A program made the translations under genes and the position numbers. From Acidimicrobiia bacterium (lineage in GTDB: Bacteria > Acidobacteriota > Vicinamibacteria > Vicinamibacterales > UBA2999): 48,495 nucleotides of DNA. Location of the stretch: positions 1-48,495 of the forward strand of contig VFYY01000005.1 of the NCBI GenBank assembly GCA_016871375.1, in the 5' to 3' direction. This document shows positions 22,652 to 30,897 of this stretch, piece by piece. Under the pieces are notes generated by a model, which did not search any database, was not told the DNA's origin, and saw only the letters and a list, made by a program, of their open reading frames with translations. Numbering within the stretch: the stretch's first letter is position 1; the number at the start of each line of letters is the position of its first letter.

Positions 22652-23409
22652 TGCGCATCGCACTCGTGACCGGCGGCGGCCGGGGTATCGGCCGCGCGAT
22701 TGCCCGCGCGCTCGGCGGCCCCGACACGTTCGTGGCGGTGTCGGGGCGCACGCGGAGCGCGCTCGAGTCCTCCGCGCTCGATCTCGAGAGCCTCGGCGGC
22801 AGGGCGCTTGCGATCCAGATGGACGTGACGCAGGAGGGATCCGTCGCCGGCGCCATTCGCGATCTCGCGGGCGCCGCGGGTCACGTGGACGTGCTCGTCA
22901 ACAACGCCGGCGTCGGCGGGGGCGAGCCGATTGCCGGATCCGACATCCAGCGCTGGAAGCGGACCATCGACACCAACCTGACGGGCATGTACCTGGTCAC
23001 GCGCGGCGTGGTGCCGCTCATGCGCGCCGGCGGCCGGATCGTGAACATCTCGTCGGTGCTGGGACGCTTCGGCGTCCCTGGCTACACGGCGTACTGTGCG
23101 TCGAAGCACGGCGTGATCGGCTTCACCCGGGCCCTCGCGCTGGAGCTGGCTCCGCAGCAGGTCACGGTCAACGCGCTCTGTCCGGGGTGGGTGGATACGG
23201 AGATGGCCGCCGAGGGCATGCGCCAGGGCGCGTCCGCGACCGGAACGACCTTCGAGGACTTCCGTGACCGCGCGCTCGGCGCCGTGCCGATCAAGCGCAT
23301 CATCCAGCCCGAGGAAGTCGCGGAGCTGGTCCGCTTTCTCGCCTCGCCAGCCGCCTCGGCCATCACCGGCCAGACCTACAACATCTGCGGCGGGCAGACG
23401 ATGGATTAG
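22651..23409 (+). CDS. Short-chain dehydrogenase/reductase, FabG-like
   Basis: The 252-residue protein has ALVTGGGRGIGRAIARAL (NAD(P)-binding, from residue 4), VLVNNAGVGGG, a serine in ISSVLG, and the catalytic Y-x3-K in YTAYCASKHG (about Y147 and K151). It ends GQTYNICGGQTMD. Family members reduce or oxidise hydroxy/keto groups, for example 3-oxoacyl thioesters or acetoacetyl-CoA. It is coupled to def (TGATG). The precise substrate cannot be told. Confidence 0.88.
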   Translation: MRIALVTGGGRGIGRAIARALGGPDTFVAVSGRTRSALESSALDLESLGGRALAIQMDVTQEGSVAGAIRDLAGAAGHVDVLVNNAGVGGGEPIAGSDIQRWKRTIDTNLTGMYLVTRGVVPLMRAGGRIVNISSVLGRFGVPGYTAYCASKHGVIGFTRALALELAPQQVTVNALCPGWVDTEMAAEGMRQGASATGTTFEDFRDRALGAVPIKRIIQPEEVAELVRFLASPAASAITGQTYNICGGQTMD

Positions 23410-24578
23410 TCGGTGAAGAACTGCGCGAGGCGGCGCGTCGCCTCGGCCAGATCGTCAGGCGTCGCGTAGCCGTACGACAGGCGCAGGTACCCCTCGCCTG
23501 CCTGTCCAAACGCCGCCCCCGGAATCGTGACGACGTGCGCCTGGTCGAGCAGGGCGTTCGAGAGCGCGGTCGAGTCGTCGCAGCCCTCCACGCGCGTGAA
23601 CGCGAAGAGCCCGCCGCGGGTCGGCGTCCACGCCAGGCGCCGAATCCTGCCGAGCCCCTCCTGCACGATGCGGCGCCGGCGGCGGAAGTCGCCGTGAAAC
23701 GACAGCGGGTAATTCCAGTCGTCTCGCACGGCGGCTTCGGCCGCCACCTGTGAGATCACCGGCGCGCAGATGATCATCGCGTCCTGGACCTTGACTGCCT
23801 GCTCGCAGAGGGACGCGTCGGCGAGCACGAAGCCGACCCGCCAGCCCATCATTCCGAACGACTTCGAGAAGGTGCCGATCACCACGACGTTGCGCCGCCA
23901 TTCCGCGGGCGCCGCGGCGCTCCAGTGCGCGCCCTCGAAGACGAGCTGCATGTAGGTCTCGTCGCTGACGACCAGCACGTCGCGCCGCGCCAGCTCGGAA
24001 ACGATGCGCTCGCCGTCGGCGCGATCGACGGGTGCGCCCGTGGGGTTGCTGGGATTACAGAGGACGACGGCTTTCGTCCGCGCGGTCAGGTGCGGCTCGA
24101 TGTCGCCCCACCGCACGGCAAACGTCGAGCGATCGGCGACCGGCGCTTCGATTGGAGTGGCACCGGCGGCCGCAATCGCCATCTGGTGATTGGTGAAGTA
24201 GGGCGCCGGCAGGATCACCTCGTCGCCTGGATCGACGAGCGTGGTGACGACCAGCGTGAACGCGTGATTCGCTCCGGCCGTGATGAGCAGATCGGCTGCG
24301 GTGACCGTCGAGCCGACGGCAGCGGTCAGGCGATCCGCGAGCGCCGCGCGCAGGCTCGGCAACCCGGGATCCGTGGCGTAGACGTTGACGGCCGGCGTGC
24401 CGACGGCTTCGCGCGCCGCGGACACGGCGGAGGCAGGCGGCGGAAAGAACGGGACCGCCTGGCCGAGCGAGATGACGTGGTGACCCTGCGCGCGCAGCTC
24501 CGCCGCACGGCGGTTCAGCGGGTCGAACGGCGGAAGCTCGGTGTCGCGGATGACGGCTCGGACAAACGGCGTGGGCAC
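23406..24578 (-). CDS. Class I/II pyridoxal-phosphate aminotransferase
   Basis: The 390-residue enzyme shows VISLGQAVPFFPPP, ITAGANHAFTLVVTTLVDPGDEVILPAPYFTNHQMAI, LCNPSNPTGAP (Asn binding), VVSDETYMQLVF and the lysine motif TFSKSFGMMGWRVGFVL (Lys about residue 237). It transfers an amino group between an amino acid and a 2-oxoacid and resembles aspartate/aromatic-type enzymes of subgroup Igamma. The GTG at 24578 is preferred; a -10-like TATAAA on this strand lies 12 bp upstream. It converges on the SDR gene with a 4-bp overlap and is divergent from thyX. Confidence 0.87.
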   Translation of the reverse strand: MPTPFVRAVIRDTELPPFDPLNRRAAELRAQGHHVISLGQAVPFFPPPASAVSAAREAVGTPAVNVYATDPGLPSLRAALADRLTAAVGSTVTAADLLITAGANHAFTLVVTTLVDPGDEVILPAPYFTNHQMAIAAAGATPIEAPVADRSTFAVRWGDIEPHLTARTKAVVLCNPSNPTGAPVDRADGERIVSELARRDVLVVSDETYMQLVFEGAHWSAAAPAEWRRNVVVIGTFSKSFGMMGWRVGFVLADASLCEQAVKVQDAMIICAPVISQVAAEAAVRDDWNYPLSFHGDFRRRRRIVQEGLGRIRRLAWTPTRGGLFAFTRVEGCDDSTALSNALLDQAHVVTIPGAAFGQAGEGYLRLSYGYATPDDLAEATRRLAQFFTD

Positions 24579-24592
24579 GCGCGGGCACAGTT

Positions 24593-24598
24593 TATAAT
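24593..24598. promoter_or_regulatory. Shared -10 region for thyX and the divergent aminotransferase
   Basis: TATAAT on the plus strand (24593-24598) faces thyX. The same A/T patch, TTTATAATTG, read backwards gives AATTATAAAC with TATAAA (24595-24590) facing the aminotransferase. Starts at 24578 (minus) and 24610 (plus) are each about 12 bp beyond the hexamer. The two promoters overlap, so only one polymerase could bind at a time. Confidence 0.5.
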
Positions 24599-24609
24599 TG
24601 CGTCCGTCC

Positions 24610-26145
24610 GTGCTGTCCACTGGTGCTCCGCACGTCACGCTGCGCAATGCGCCGAACGTTCCGTTTGATGGTGCCATTGCCGCGGCGCGCACCTGTTATT
24701 CCCCGCGAGTCATAGCCGCGAACGAAGTCACGCAGAAGCAGCGCGACACGATTGGTTCCCTGACGTTCGACGCCGGGCACCACACCGTGTATCAGCACGC
24801 GCACTTCGAGTTCGGCCTGGAGAACGTGTCCCGGCAGTTCGTCTGGTCGTTCCTGCACTCGTACCCCTTCTACAACTCCGAGCAGTCGAGCCAGCGCTAC
24901 GTCAAGCTCAAGGAGCCGCGCGCCTTCGTGCCGCCCATCTGCGGCGACGCGCGCGACATCTACGAACGCGCGATCGTCAGGGCATGGGACCGCTACGCCG
25001 AGCTCTCGGCGCTGCTGAAGGACGATGCCCTGGCGATCCTCAGGGAGCTGCGCTACGTCAGGCCCGGAACCAATCCGCAGCGGCTCGAGCAGATCGACAG
25101 GGACGCGGAAAAGCGCGCGATCGAAACCGCGCGTTATGTCGTGCCCATTGCGGCGTTCACGTCGATGGTCCACACGGTGTCTGGAATCGTCCTCCACAGG
25201 CTGTACCGGATGGTCAATTCCAGCGACACGCCGCACGAGGCGCGTCTCGTCATCGGCGAGATGGTGCGGCTGGTCGGCGAATCCGATCCGCTGTTCTTCG
25301 AGAAAGTGGGCGAGGGGCCCATCGGGTCCGAGCAGCTCCCCGAAACCAGCTTTCCGCGGCCGCGCGGCGACGGCGACTGCTTCGCCGCCGCCTTCGACGC
25401 GCGCCTGAACGGCCGCTGGTCGCGGCTGCGCGACATGCCCGGCGAGGCAGAGCAGGTCATCGCGGAATCGGTGCGTTCCGTGTTCGGGCTCGGCGCCGAC
25501 GACATGTCGGACGACGAGGCGATCGAGCGCGCGATGAACCCGGCGTTGAACCGCTACCGGCTCGACGTCCTCAACGTGTCGTACCACTCGCCGCTGATGC
25601 GGTCGCTGCACCACGCCAACTACGTCTTCGAGAAGCGTCTCAGCCACACCGCCGACTCGCAGGACCAGCGCCACCGCATGGTGCCCGCGTCGCGGCCGCT
25701 GATGACGTTCGCCGACACCGCGGCGCCCGACTACATCACGCCGCGGCTGATTGCGGCCAACCCCCGCGCCAGGGCGGTCTACGACTGCGCGATGCGGGAG
25801 GCGTGGGACGCGAAGAACCAGCTGCTCGCGCACGGCGTGCCGCTCGAGTTCGCGCTGTACGTGCTGCCGAACGCGAAGACGCTCAGGTTCGTCGAGTCCG
25901 GGTCGCTGCTGGCGCTGCTCCACAAGTGGACGCTGCGCACCTGCTTCAACGCGCAGGAGGAGATCTACCTGGCGTCGATGGACGAGATCGACCAGGTTCG
26001 CCGGGTGCATCCGCGCCTGGCGAAGCACATCGGCCCGCCGTGCGTCATCCGCAACGGGCTGATTGCACCGCGCTGCACCGAAGGCACGCACTTTTGCGGC
26101 GTGCCCGTGTGGCGCGACTTCCCGAACGCCGTACGAAAACTGTAA
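24610..26145 (+). CDS. thyX: Long FAD-dependent thymidylate synthase with two ThyX-like halves
   Basis: ThyX makes dTMP from dUMP with methylene-tetrahydrofolate and FAD. Usual ThyX is about 220-250 residues; this protein is 511. The N-terminal half has AAARTCYSPR, HHTVYQHAHFEFGLENVSRQFVWSFLHSY and NSEQSSQRYVKL (about 91-102), matching the C-terminal part of the RHRxxSxxExSxRY signature. The C-terminal half has LMRSLHHANYVFEKRLSHT, DQRHRMVPASRPLM (about 351-365) and PNAKTLRFVESG, LLALLHKWTLRTCFNAQEEI. The signature thus seems divided between halves. GTG at 24610 is chosen; TTG at 24598 is possible. The TAA abuts a 30-bp inverted repeat. Confidence 0.87.
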   Translation: MLSTGAPHVTLRNAPNVPFDGAIAAARTCYSPRVIAANEVTQKQRDTIGSLTFDAGHHTVYQHAHFEFGLENVSRQFVWSFLHSYPFYNSEQSSQRYVKLKEPRAFVPPICGDARDIYERAIVRAWDRYAELSALLKDDALAILRELRYVRPGTNPQRLEQIDRDAEKRAIETARYVVPIAAFTSMVHTVSGIVLHRLYRMVNSSDTPHEARLVIGEMVRLVGESDPLFFEKVGEGPIGSEQLPETSFPRPRGDGDCFAAAFDARLNGRWSRLRDMPGEAEQVIAESVRSVFGLGADDMSDDEAIERAMNPALNRYRLDVLNVSYHSPLMRSLHHANYVFEKRLSHTADSQDQRHRMVPASRPLMTFADTAAPDYITPRLIAANPRARAVYDCAMREAWDAKNQLLAHGVPLEFALYVLPNAKTLRFVESGSLLALLHKWTLRTCFNAQEEIYLASMDEIDQVRRVHPRLAKHIGPPCVIRNGLIAPRCTEGTHFCGVPVWRDFPNAVRKL

Positions 26146-26146
26146 G

Positions 26147-26221
26147 GGGGTCGGGAGTCATTTTTGGAGGACAGTTGATTCATGATTCGCGAACTGTCCT
26201 CCAAAAATGACTCCCGACCCC
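26147..26221. repeat. Perfect inverted repeat, 30-bp arms, 15-nt loop
   Basis: Arm 1 (26147-26176) begins GGGGTCGGGAGTCATTTTTG and ends GAGGACAGTT; arm 2 (26192-26221) is its exact reverse complement. The loop is GATTCATGATTCGCG. It starts directly after the thyX stop and contains the ribosome site (GGAGG, 26166-26170) and start codon (ATG, 26182) of the next gene. It looks like a small mobile inverted-repeat element (MITE or REPIN type); a dispersed copy is not visible here. Confidence 0.9.
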
Positions 26222-26904
26222 ATTTAACCGCCTGGCTTGTCCACCTCTATACGGCAAGCGGCGCGCTCTGGGCCTTCCTCGCGCTCACGCGCATCTACTA
26301 CGACCGCTATCCCGACGCGTTCTTCTGGCTGTTCGTCACGGTCTTCGTCGACGCGACCGACGGCCTGCTCGCGCGCGCGGCCGCGGTCAAGGAACGCCTG
26401 CCGTGGTTCAACGGCTCCAGGCTCGACGACATCGTTGACTACCTGACCTACGTCTTCGTGCCCGCGTTCTTCGTCTGGCATGCGGTGCTCGTCCCCGACC
26501 GCTGGGCGATCCCGATTGCCGCCGGCATCCTGCTGTCCAGCGCCTACGGGTTCAGCCGCGAGGATGCGAAGACCGACGATCACTTCTTTACCGGGTTTCC
26601 GTCGTACTGGAACGTCGTCGCCTTCTACCTGTACGTCGCGCGGTGGCCGCAGGCGGTGAATGCCGGGATTCTGCTGCTGTTGACGGCGCTCGTGTTCGTG
26701 CCCATCCGCTACGTCTATCCGTCGCGCACGCCGGTGCTGCAGGCGCCGACGCTCGTGCTCGGCGTGCTGTGGGGTGTGCTGATGATCGCGATGCTCTGGC
26801 AGGCGCCGGAGGTGTCGCGCCTCATCTTCTGGCTCTCCCTCCTCTTCCCTGCGTATTACGTGGCGCTGTCGCTCGCCCTGCAGGCGCGGCGGCGTGGAAT
26901 ATGA
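26182..26904 (+). CDS. CDP-alcohol phosphatidyltransferase, phosphatidylcholine-synthase-like
   Basis: The 240-residue membrane protein (seven or eight hydrophobic segments) has the CDP-alcohol motif DGLLAR..G-x3-D-x3-D (D58 region; GSRLDDIVD about 78-86) with a longer-than-usual gap of 12 residues before the Gly. The start AWLVHLYTASGALWAFLAL and VKERLPWFNGSRLDDIVDYLTYVFVPAFF fit bacterial Pcs, which makes phosphatidylcholine from CDP-diacylglycerol and choline. A phosphatidylserine or other headgroup role is possible. Residues 1-13 (MIRELSSKNDSRP) come from the inverted repeat, and no other start is available before the conserved region. The stop overlaps the peptidase ATG (ATGA). Confidence 0.82.
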   Translation: MIRELSSKNDSRPHLTAWLVHLYTASGALWAFLALTRIYYDRYPDAFFWLFVTVFVDATDGLLARAAAVKERLPWFNGSRLDDIVDYLTYVFVPAFFVWHAVLVPDRWAIPIAAGILLSSAYGFSREDAKTDDHFFTGFPSYWNVVAFYLYVARWPQAVNAGILLLLTALVFVPIRYVYPSRTPVLQAPTLVLGVLWGVLMIAMLWQAPEVSRLIFWLSLLFPAYYVALSLALQARRRGI

Positions 26905-28295
26905 TTGACGGCATGAACGACGTAGTCGACTTCATCAACGTCAACCGCGACCGCTACGTTGACGAGCTCAAGCAGTACCTCGCCATTCCCAGCATCAGCG
27001 CGCTGCCGCAGCATGCCGGCGACGTGCGCCGCGCCGCCGAGTGGACCGGCGACGCCCTGAAGACCGCGGGACTGCAGAACGTCCGCCTCATCGACACGCC
27101 CGGCCAGCCCGTCGTCTACGGCGAGTGGCTGGGCGCGCCCGGCAAGCCGACGATGCTCTATTACGGCCACTACGACGTGCAGCCCGTCGATCCGGTGGAC
27201 CTGTGGACGACGCCGCCGTTCGAGGCCACCGTGCGCGACGGCGAGATCTACGCGCGCGGCGCCGCGGACGACAAGGGCCAGGTCTTCATGCACATCAAGG
27301 CCATCGAGGCCTACATGAAGAAGCACGGCGCCCTGCCGCTGAACATCAAGTTCTTCATCGAGGGCGAAGAGGAGGTCGGCAGCGTCCATCTCGACGACTT
27401 CGTCCGTTCGAACAAGGAGACGCTCGCCGCCGACGTGGTCGTCATCTCCGACTCGCCGATGTTCGACCGCGGGATCCCGTCGATCTGCTACGGGCTGCGC
27501 GGCCTCACCTACTTCCAGATCGACCTGCGCGGCACCAGGAGCGACCTGCACTCGGGTTCCTTCGGCGGCGCGGTGGCGAACCCGGCCTTCGTGCTCGCGC
27601 AGGTCCTCGCGCAGATGAAGGACCGCGGCGGCCGCATCAAGATCCCCGGCTTCTACGACGACGTGCGGCCGCTGAGCGAGGCGGAGCGCGCGGAGTGGAA
27701 GAAGCTGCCGTTCAACGAGACGACGTACAAGAAGGAGCTCGGCGCCCCCCGCCTCTTCGGCGAGACGGGCTATTCCACGCTCGAGCGCGTGTGGGCGCGG
27801 CCGACCTTCGAGGTCAACGGGCTGCTGTCAGGCTTTACCGGCGAAGGCGCCAAGACCGTGCTGCCGGCCGTGGCGATGGCCAAGGTCAGCATGCGCCTGG
27901 TCCCCGATCAGGACCCGAAGAAGGTCGGCGACCTGTTCGAAGCCTACGTGCAGAAGATCACGCCGAAGACGGTGGAGCTGAAGGTCACGCGCATGCACGG
28001 CGGCAAGCCGTGGATGACGGAGTTCGACAACAAGTACGTGCGCGCCGCCGGCCGCGCCATCGAGCAGGGGTTCGGCCAGGCGCCGGTGTTCAACCGCGAG
28101 GGCGGCTCGATTCCGGTGGTCTCCACCTTCCAGGAGGAGCTCGGGCTGCCGAGCGTGCTCTTCGGCGTCGGCCTGCCCGACGAGAACGCGCACGCGCCGA
28201 ACGAGAGGCTCGACCTCGGCAACTTCCACAACGGCATCATCGCGTCCGCCTACCTCTATCGCGAGATCGCCAACCTCTCGAACGGGCAGCACTGA
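26901..28295 (+). CDS. M20-family dipeptidase/metallopeptidase
   Basis: The 464-residue protein has the dinuclear zinc site of M20 enzymes: YYGHYDVQPV (H-x-D, about 87-96), GAADDKGQ (bridging Asp, about 117), EGEEEVGS (catalytic Glu pair, about 153) and ENAHAPNERL (late His, about 432). The dimerisation lid lies between (LRGTRSDLHSGSFGG..). It hydrolyses dipeptides or related amides in the cytoplasm; no signal peptide is visible. The ATG at 26901 overlaps the previous stop, and a second ATG at 26913 is also possible. Its TGA overlaps the ATG of the DinB gene. Confidence 0.9.
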   Translation: MIDGMNDVVDFINVNRDRYVDELKQYLAIPSISALPQHAGDVRRAAEWTGDALKTAGLQNVRLIDTPGQPVVYGEWLGAPGKPTMLYYGHYDVQPVDPVDLWTTPPFEATVRDGEIYARGAADDKGQVFMHIKAIEAYMKKHGALPLNIKFFIEGEEEVGSVHLDDFVRSNKETLAADVVVISDSPMFDRGIPSICYGLRGLTYFQIDLRGTRSDLHSGSFGGAVANPAFVLAQVLAQMKDRGGRIKIPGFYDDVRPLSEAERAEWKKLPFNETTYKKELGAPRLFGETGYSTLERVWARPTFEVNGLLSGFTGEGAKTVLPAVAMAKVSMRLVPDQDPKKVGDLFEAYVQKITPKTVELKVTRMHGGKPWMTEFDNKYVRAAGRAIEQGFGQAPVFNREGGSIPVVSTFQEELGLPSVLFGVGLPDENAHAPNERLDLGNFHNGIIASAYLYREIANLSNGQH

Positions 28296-28780
28296 TGACG
28301 ACGACCGTCCCCGATCCGTTTCGCTCGCAGCTGGCGAAGGCGCTCGACTGGGGCGAGGCGCACGTGGACTTCGACGCCGCGCTGAAGAACATTCCCGCCG
28401 ACGCGCGCGGCGCGGTGCCGCCGGGCGGCCAGTATTCGATCTGGCAGCTCCTCGAGCACATGCGCATCGCGGTGCACGACATCCTCGACTTCAGCCGCAA
28501 CGCGAACTACAGGGAAATGAAGTGGCCTGACGACTACTGGCCGAAGAGCCCCGAGCCGCCGTCAGCGGCCGCGTGGGAGGAGAGCATCGCCGCGTTCAAG
28601 CGGGAGCGCGACGAGATGAAGCAGCTGGTGATGGACCCCTCGCTCGATCTCTTCGCGACGATCCCGCACGGCACCGGCCAGACGGTGGCGCGGGAAGCGT
28701 TCCTGATCGTCGACCACAACGCCTACCACCTCGGGCAGATCGTCGCGGTTCGCCGTCAGCTCGGAATCTGGCCCGCCTAG
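28295..28780 (+). CDS. DinB/YfiT-like metal-binding protein
   Basis: The 161-residue protein fits the DinB four-helix fold. The likely metal ligands are His in LLEHMRIA (about 55) and the pair in DHNAYHLGQIVAVRRQLG (about 141 and 145). Family members include thiol-dependent transferases, but the actual reaction is unknown in most. ATG overlaps the M20 stop by one base (TGATG). It ends with TAG in the palindromic CTAG (28777-28780), which also provides the stop of the convergent gene. Confidence 0.82.
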   Translation: MTTTVPDPFRSQLAKALDWGEAHVDFDAALKNIPADARGAVPPGGQYSIWQLLEHMRIAVHDILDFSRNANYREMKWPDDYWPKSPEPPSAAAWEESIAAFKRERDEMKQLVMDPSLDLFATIPHGTGQTVAREAFLIVDHNAYHLGQIVAVRRQLGIWPA

Positions 28781-29262
28781 AGGCGGATGCCGCGCGGTTT
28801 CTCCTTCGGCTCCTCGGGCCGATCCGGCTGCCGGCCCGGGCGCGCTCCCGCTCCCGGCAGCCGCGGCAGGTTCGCGGGCCGTTCGCCCTCGGCGAACTTC
28901 GTCAGCGTCTCCGTGTACACCGCCCCTTCCTTGCCGCCCATCGTCCACTCGCCAACGAGCTTCTGGCCGTCGATCTTGTACAGGGCGACGGCGGGCGCGC
29001 CGCCGAAGTAGCTCACCGCGAAGACGCCGTTGGACAGGATTCCGACACCGAGGACGGACGTATGGTCGCTGAGCGTCCAGAGAATCCGGTACGTGCCTTC
29101 GACTTTCGCGATCTCTGCGACGCCCTCGTAGGGGCTGCCGTCAGGATTGACGCCGCTGCAGCGATAAACGCCCGCAATTTCAGGCTGCGGGTCGGGGGCC
29201 GCCAGTGAGCTGATGGCGCCGAACACCACCACGATCACGCCAAGCAGGACAGTTCGGGCCAT
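28777..29262 (-). CDS. Exported hypothetical protein
   Basis: The 161-residue product has a signal peptide (MARTVLLGVIVVVFGAISSLAA) and a beta-rich domain (IAGVYRCSGVNPDGSPYEGVAEIAKVEGTYRI..GVGILSNGVFAVSYF..GEWTMGGKEGAVYTETL) seen in many uncharacterised exported proteins. A low-complexity Pro/Arg tail (about 130-161) follows. The start is firm because AGGAGG lies 6 nt upstream. A single gene, it converges on DinB with a shared CTAG stop. No function is assigned. Confidence 0.7.
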   Translation of the reverse strand: MARTVLLGVIVVVFGAISSLAAPDPQPEIAGVYRCSGVNPDGSPYEGVAEIAKVEGTYRILWTLSDHTSVLGVGILSNGVFAVSYFGGAPAVALYKIDGQKLVGEWTMGGKEGAVYTETLTKFAEGERPANLPRLPGAGARPGRQPDRPEEPKEKPRGIRL

Positions 29263-29328
29263 CGTGGACCTCCTCGGTCACACTCTGAGCAAGACGGGGG
29301 CCGTCAAATGGATGAGACGGGTTGGGGC

Positions 29329-30207
29329 CTAGTTTAGCGCAGCGACTCGGCGCCGCAGGGTTTTTACATGTTCCCAGATCTGCTGGTGTTCCTCGCGCTG
29401 CTCCTTGTCCATCTCGCTCATGCTGGCGAGTGTCAGGTAGGTCTGGAGGTCGCGCAACGCCGCGGTGACGTCATTGAGGTGATACGCCAGCAGCCCGCGG
29501 TCGCGCAGCTCGCTCAGGGCAGACGGGGTGACGGCGAGCAGCAGCTCGGTGACGTCGCGCGCCTGCGGGAACGAGCGCATGTGCACGTAGATGCGCTTCA
29601 GGTTCAGGAGCATCCGGACCACGACCTGCGAGCGCGTGGCCGGCGCGAGCAGCGACTTGTTGAACGCCACGTCCGCGCCGACGTGCTTCTGCAGCAGGAG
29701 ACGGCAATCGTGCTCGGACAGAAGCGCGCCGCCGTGGAACGGATCGATGATGAGGCCGCTGCTGCCGCGGCTGGTGACCTCGGGGCAGCGCACGAGAAAG
29801 TGTCCGGGAAAGTTGACGCCGTCAACGGCGATGCCGGCGCGGCGGCCCACCTCCATGTAGACCAGCGACAGCGTGATCGGAATGCCCTTGCGCTGGTCCA
29901 GGACCTCGTTGAGGCAGCTGTTGCGCGGGTCCTCGTAGTGCTCGCGGTTGCCGACGAAATGCTGGTCGTCGAAGAGATAGGCGTTGAAGCCCTTGATGGC
30001 GTTGAGGCTGCTGCTGTCGCCGGTCTCCTCGAAGTGCCGCTCGATGCGCAGGCGGGCCGCTTCGCCCATGCGGTCGAGGCGATCGAGATAGGGTTCCATC
30101 TCGAGCTTCGGGTACTCGATGCGGGCGATGACGAGCGCTGCCGGCGCCAGGCCGACGCCCGGAGCGTTGGAGGCCGCGGTCAGCGCGTCGGCAAGGTCCC
30201 TGCGCAT
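29329..30207 (-). CDS. SirB1-family transglutaminase-like protein with TPR tail
   Basis: The 292-residue protein has the transglutaminase-like core of the SirB1/YchA family: NAIKGFNAYLFDDQHFVGN, DPRNSCLNEVLDQRKGIPITLSLVYMEVGRRAGI (Cys of the fold, about 98) and GVNFPGHFLVRC (His, about 136). A helical TPR-like region (about 190-285) ends the chain. The name comes from Salmonella sirB1, but the biochemical role is unclear. It follows the HAD phosphatase by 3 bp on the same strand. The ATG at 30207 is the first in frame with MRRDLADAL. Confidence 0.82.
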   Translation of the reverse strand: MRRDLADALTAASNAPGVGLAPAALVIARIEYPKLEMEPYLDRLDRMGEAARLRIERHFEETGDSSSLNAIKGFNAYLFDDQHFVGNREHYEDPRNSCLNEVLDQRKGIPITLSLVYMEVGRRAGIAVDGVNFPGHFLVRCPEVTSRGSSGLIIDPFHGGALLSEHDCRLLLQKHVGADVAFNKSLLAPATRSQVVVRMLLNLKRIYVHMRSFPQARDVTELLLAVTPSALSELRDRGLLAYHLNDVTAALRDLQTYLTLASMSEMDKEQREEHQQIWEHVKTLRRRVAALN

Positions 30208-30210
30208 GTC

Positions 30211-30897
30211 TCAGCTCGCGCAGAGACGGTCCAGGTCGGGGAGCGTGAGCCGGTTCAGCCCGCTCACGATCAGCTCGGCCCCGCGGAGTTCGTCCGCCGG
30301 ATAGCTGTTCGTCACTCCGACACAGCGTAACCCGGCTCCCTGGGCGGATTCGAGTCCCCAGCGCGAGTCCTCGACCGCCACGCACTTGCGAGGGTCGAGG
30401 CTGCGGCCGGTGTGCTGCTGCAGCCGCTCGAACGCGAGGCGGTACGGGGCGGGTGAGGGCTTGCTCTCCGGCGTGTCGCCGGACGCGACGATGGCCGCGA
30501 AGAGGCCGGCGACGCCGGCGCCCTCGACGATCTCGACGATCTCGTGGCGCAGCGCGCCGGAGGCGATGGCGATCGGCACTTCCGCGGCGGCCGCCCGGAT
30601 GAAGTCCACCGCGCCAGGGAAGAGCACGTTGCCGTCGTGGAGCAGCGTCTGGAGGACCGCTCCCTTGCGCGCGACGAGCGCGGTCACCTCGCGGTCGGAC
30701 ATCGGGATCTGGCGGTCGCGCGCCAGCGCCTGCACCAGCCCCACGTCGTCGTAGCCGAGATACTGCGCGTAGTAGTCGTCGGCGGTGAGCTCGACGCCGC
30801 GCTCGGCGAGCATCTGCTGGAAGGCGGTGAGGTGCAGCGGCTCGCTGTCGGCGATCACCCCGTCGAAGTCGAGCACGATGGCCTGGAGCGCCATCAT
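30211..30897 (-). CDS. HAD-superfamily phosphatase, beta-phosphoglucomutase-like
   Basis: The 228-residue protein has the four HAD motifs: VLDFDGVIADSEPLH (Asp nucleophile, about 9), IASGALRHEI (motif II Ser), a Lys in PESKPSPAPY (motif III, about 145) and VAVEDSRWGLESA (motif IV). A helical cap lies between motifs I and II. It probably removes phosphate from a small sugar phosphate or similar metabolite. ATG at 30897 overlaps the TGA of the DUF1684 gene (ATGA); a second ATG is the next codon. Confidence 0.87.
   Translation of the reverse strand: MMALQAIVLDFDGVIADSEPLHLTAFQQMLAERGVELTADDYYAQYLGYDDVGLVQALARDRQIPMSDREVTALVARKGAVLQTLLHDGNVLFPGAVDFIRAAAAEVPIAIASGALRHEIVEIVEGAGVAGLFAAIVASGDTPESKPSPAPYRLAFERLQQHTGRSLDPRKCVAVEDSRWGLESAQGAGLRCVGVTNSYPADELRGAELIVSGLNRLTLPDLDRLCAS

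Noticed and set aside
26147-26221. Simple intrinsic terminator of thyX
   Set aside because: The stem is far longer than a terminator, lacks a 3' T-run, and contains the next gene's ribosome site and start codon; a terminator role in addition cannot be excluded.
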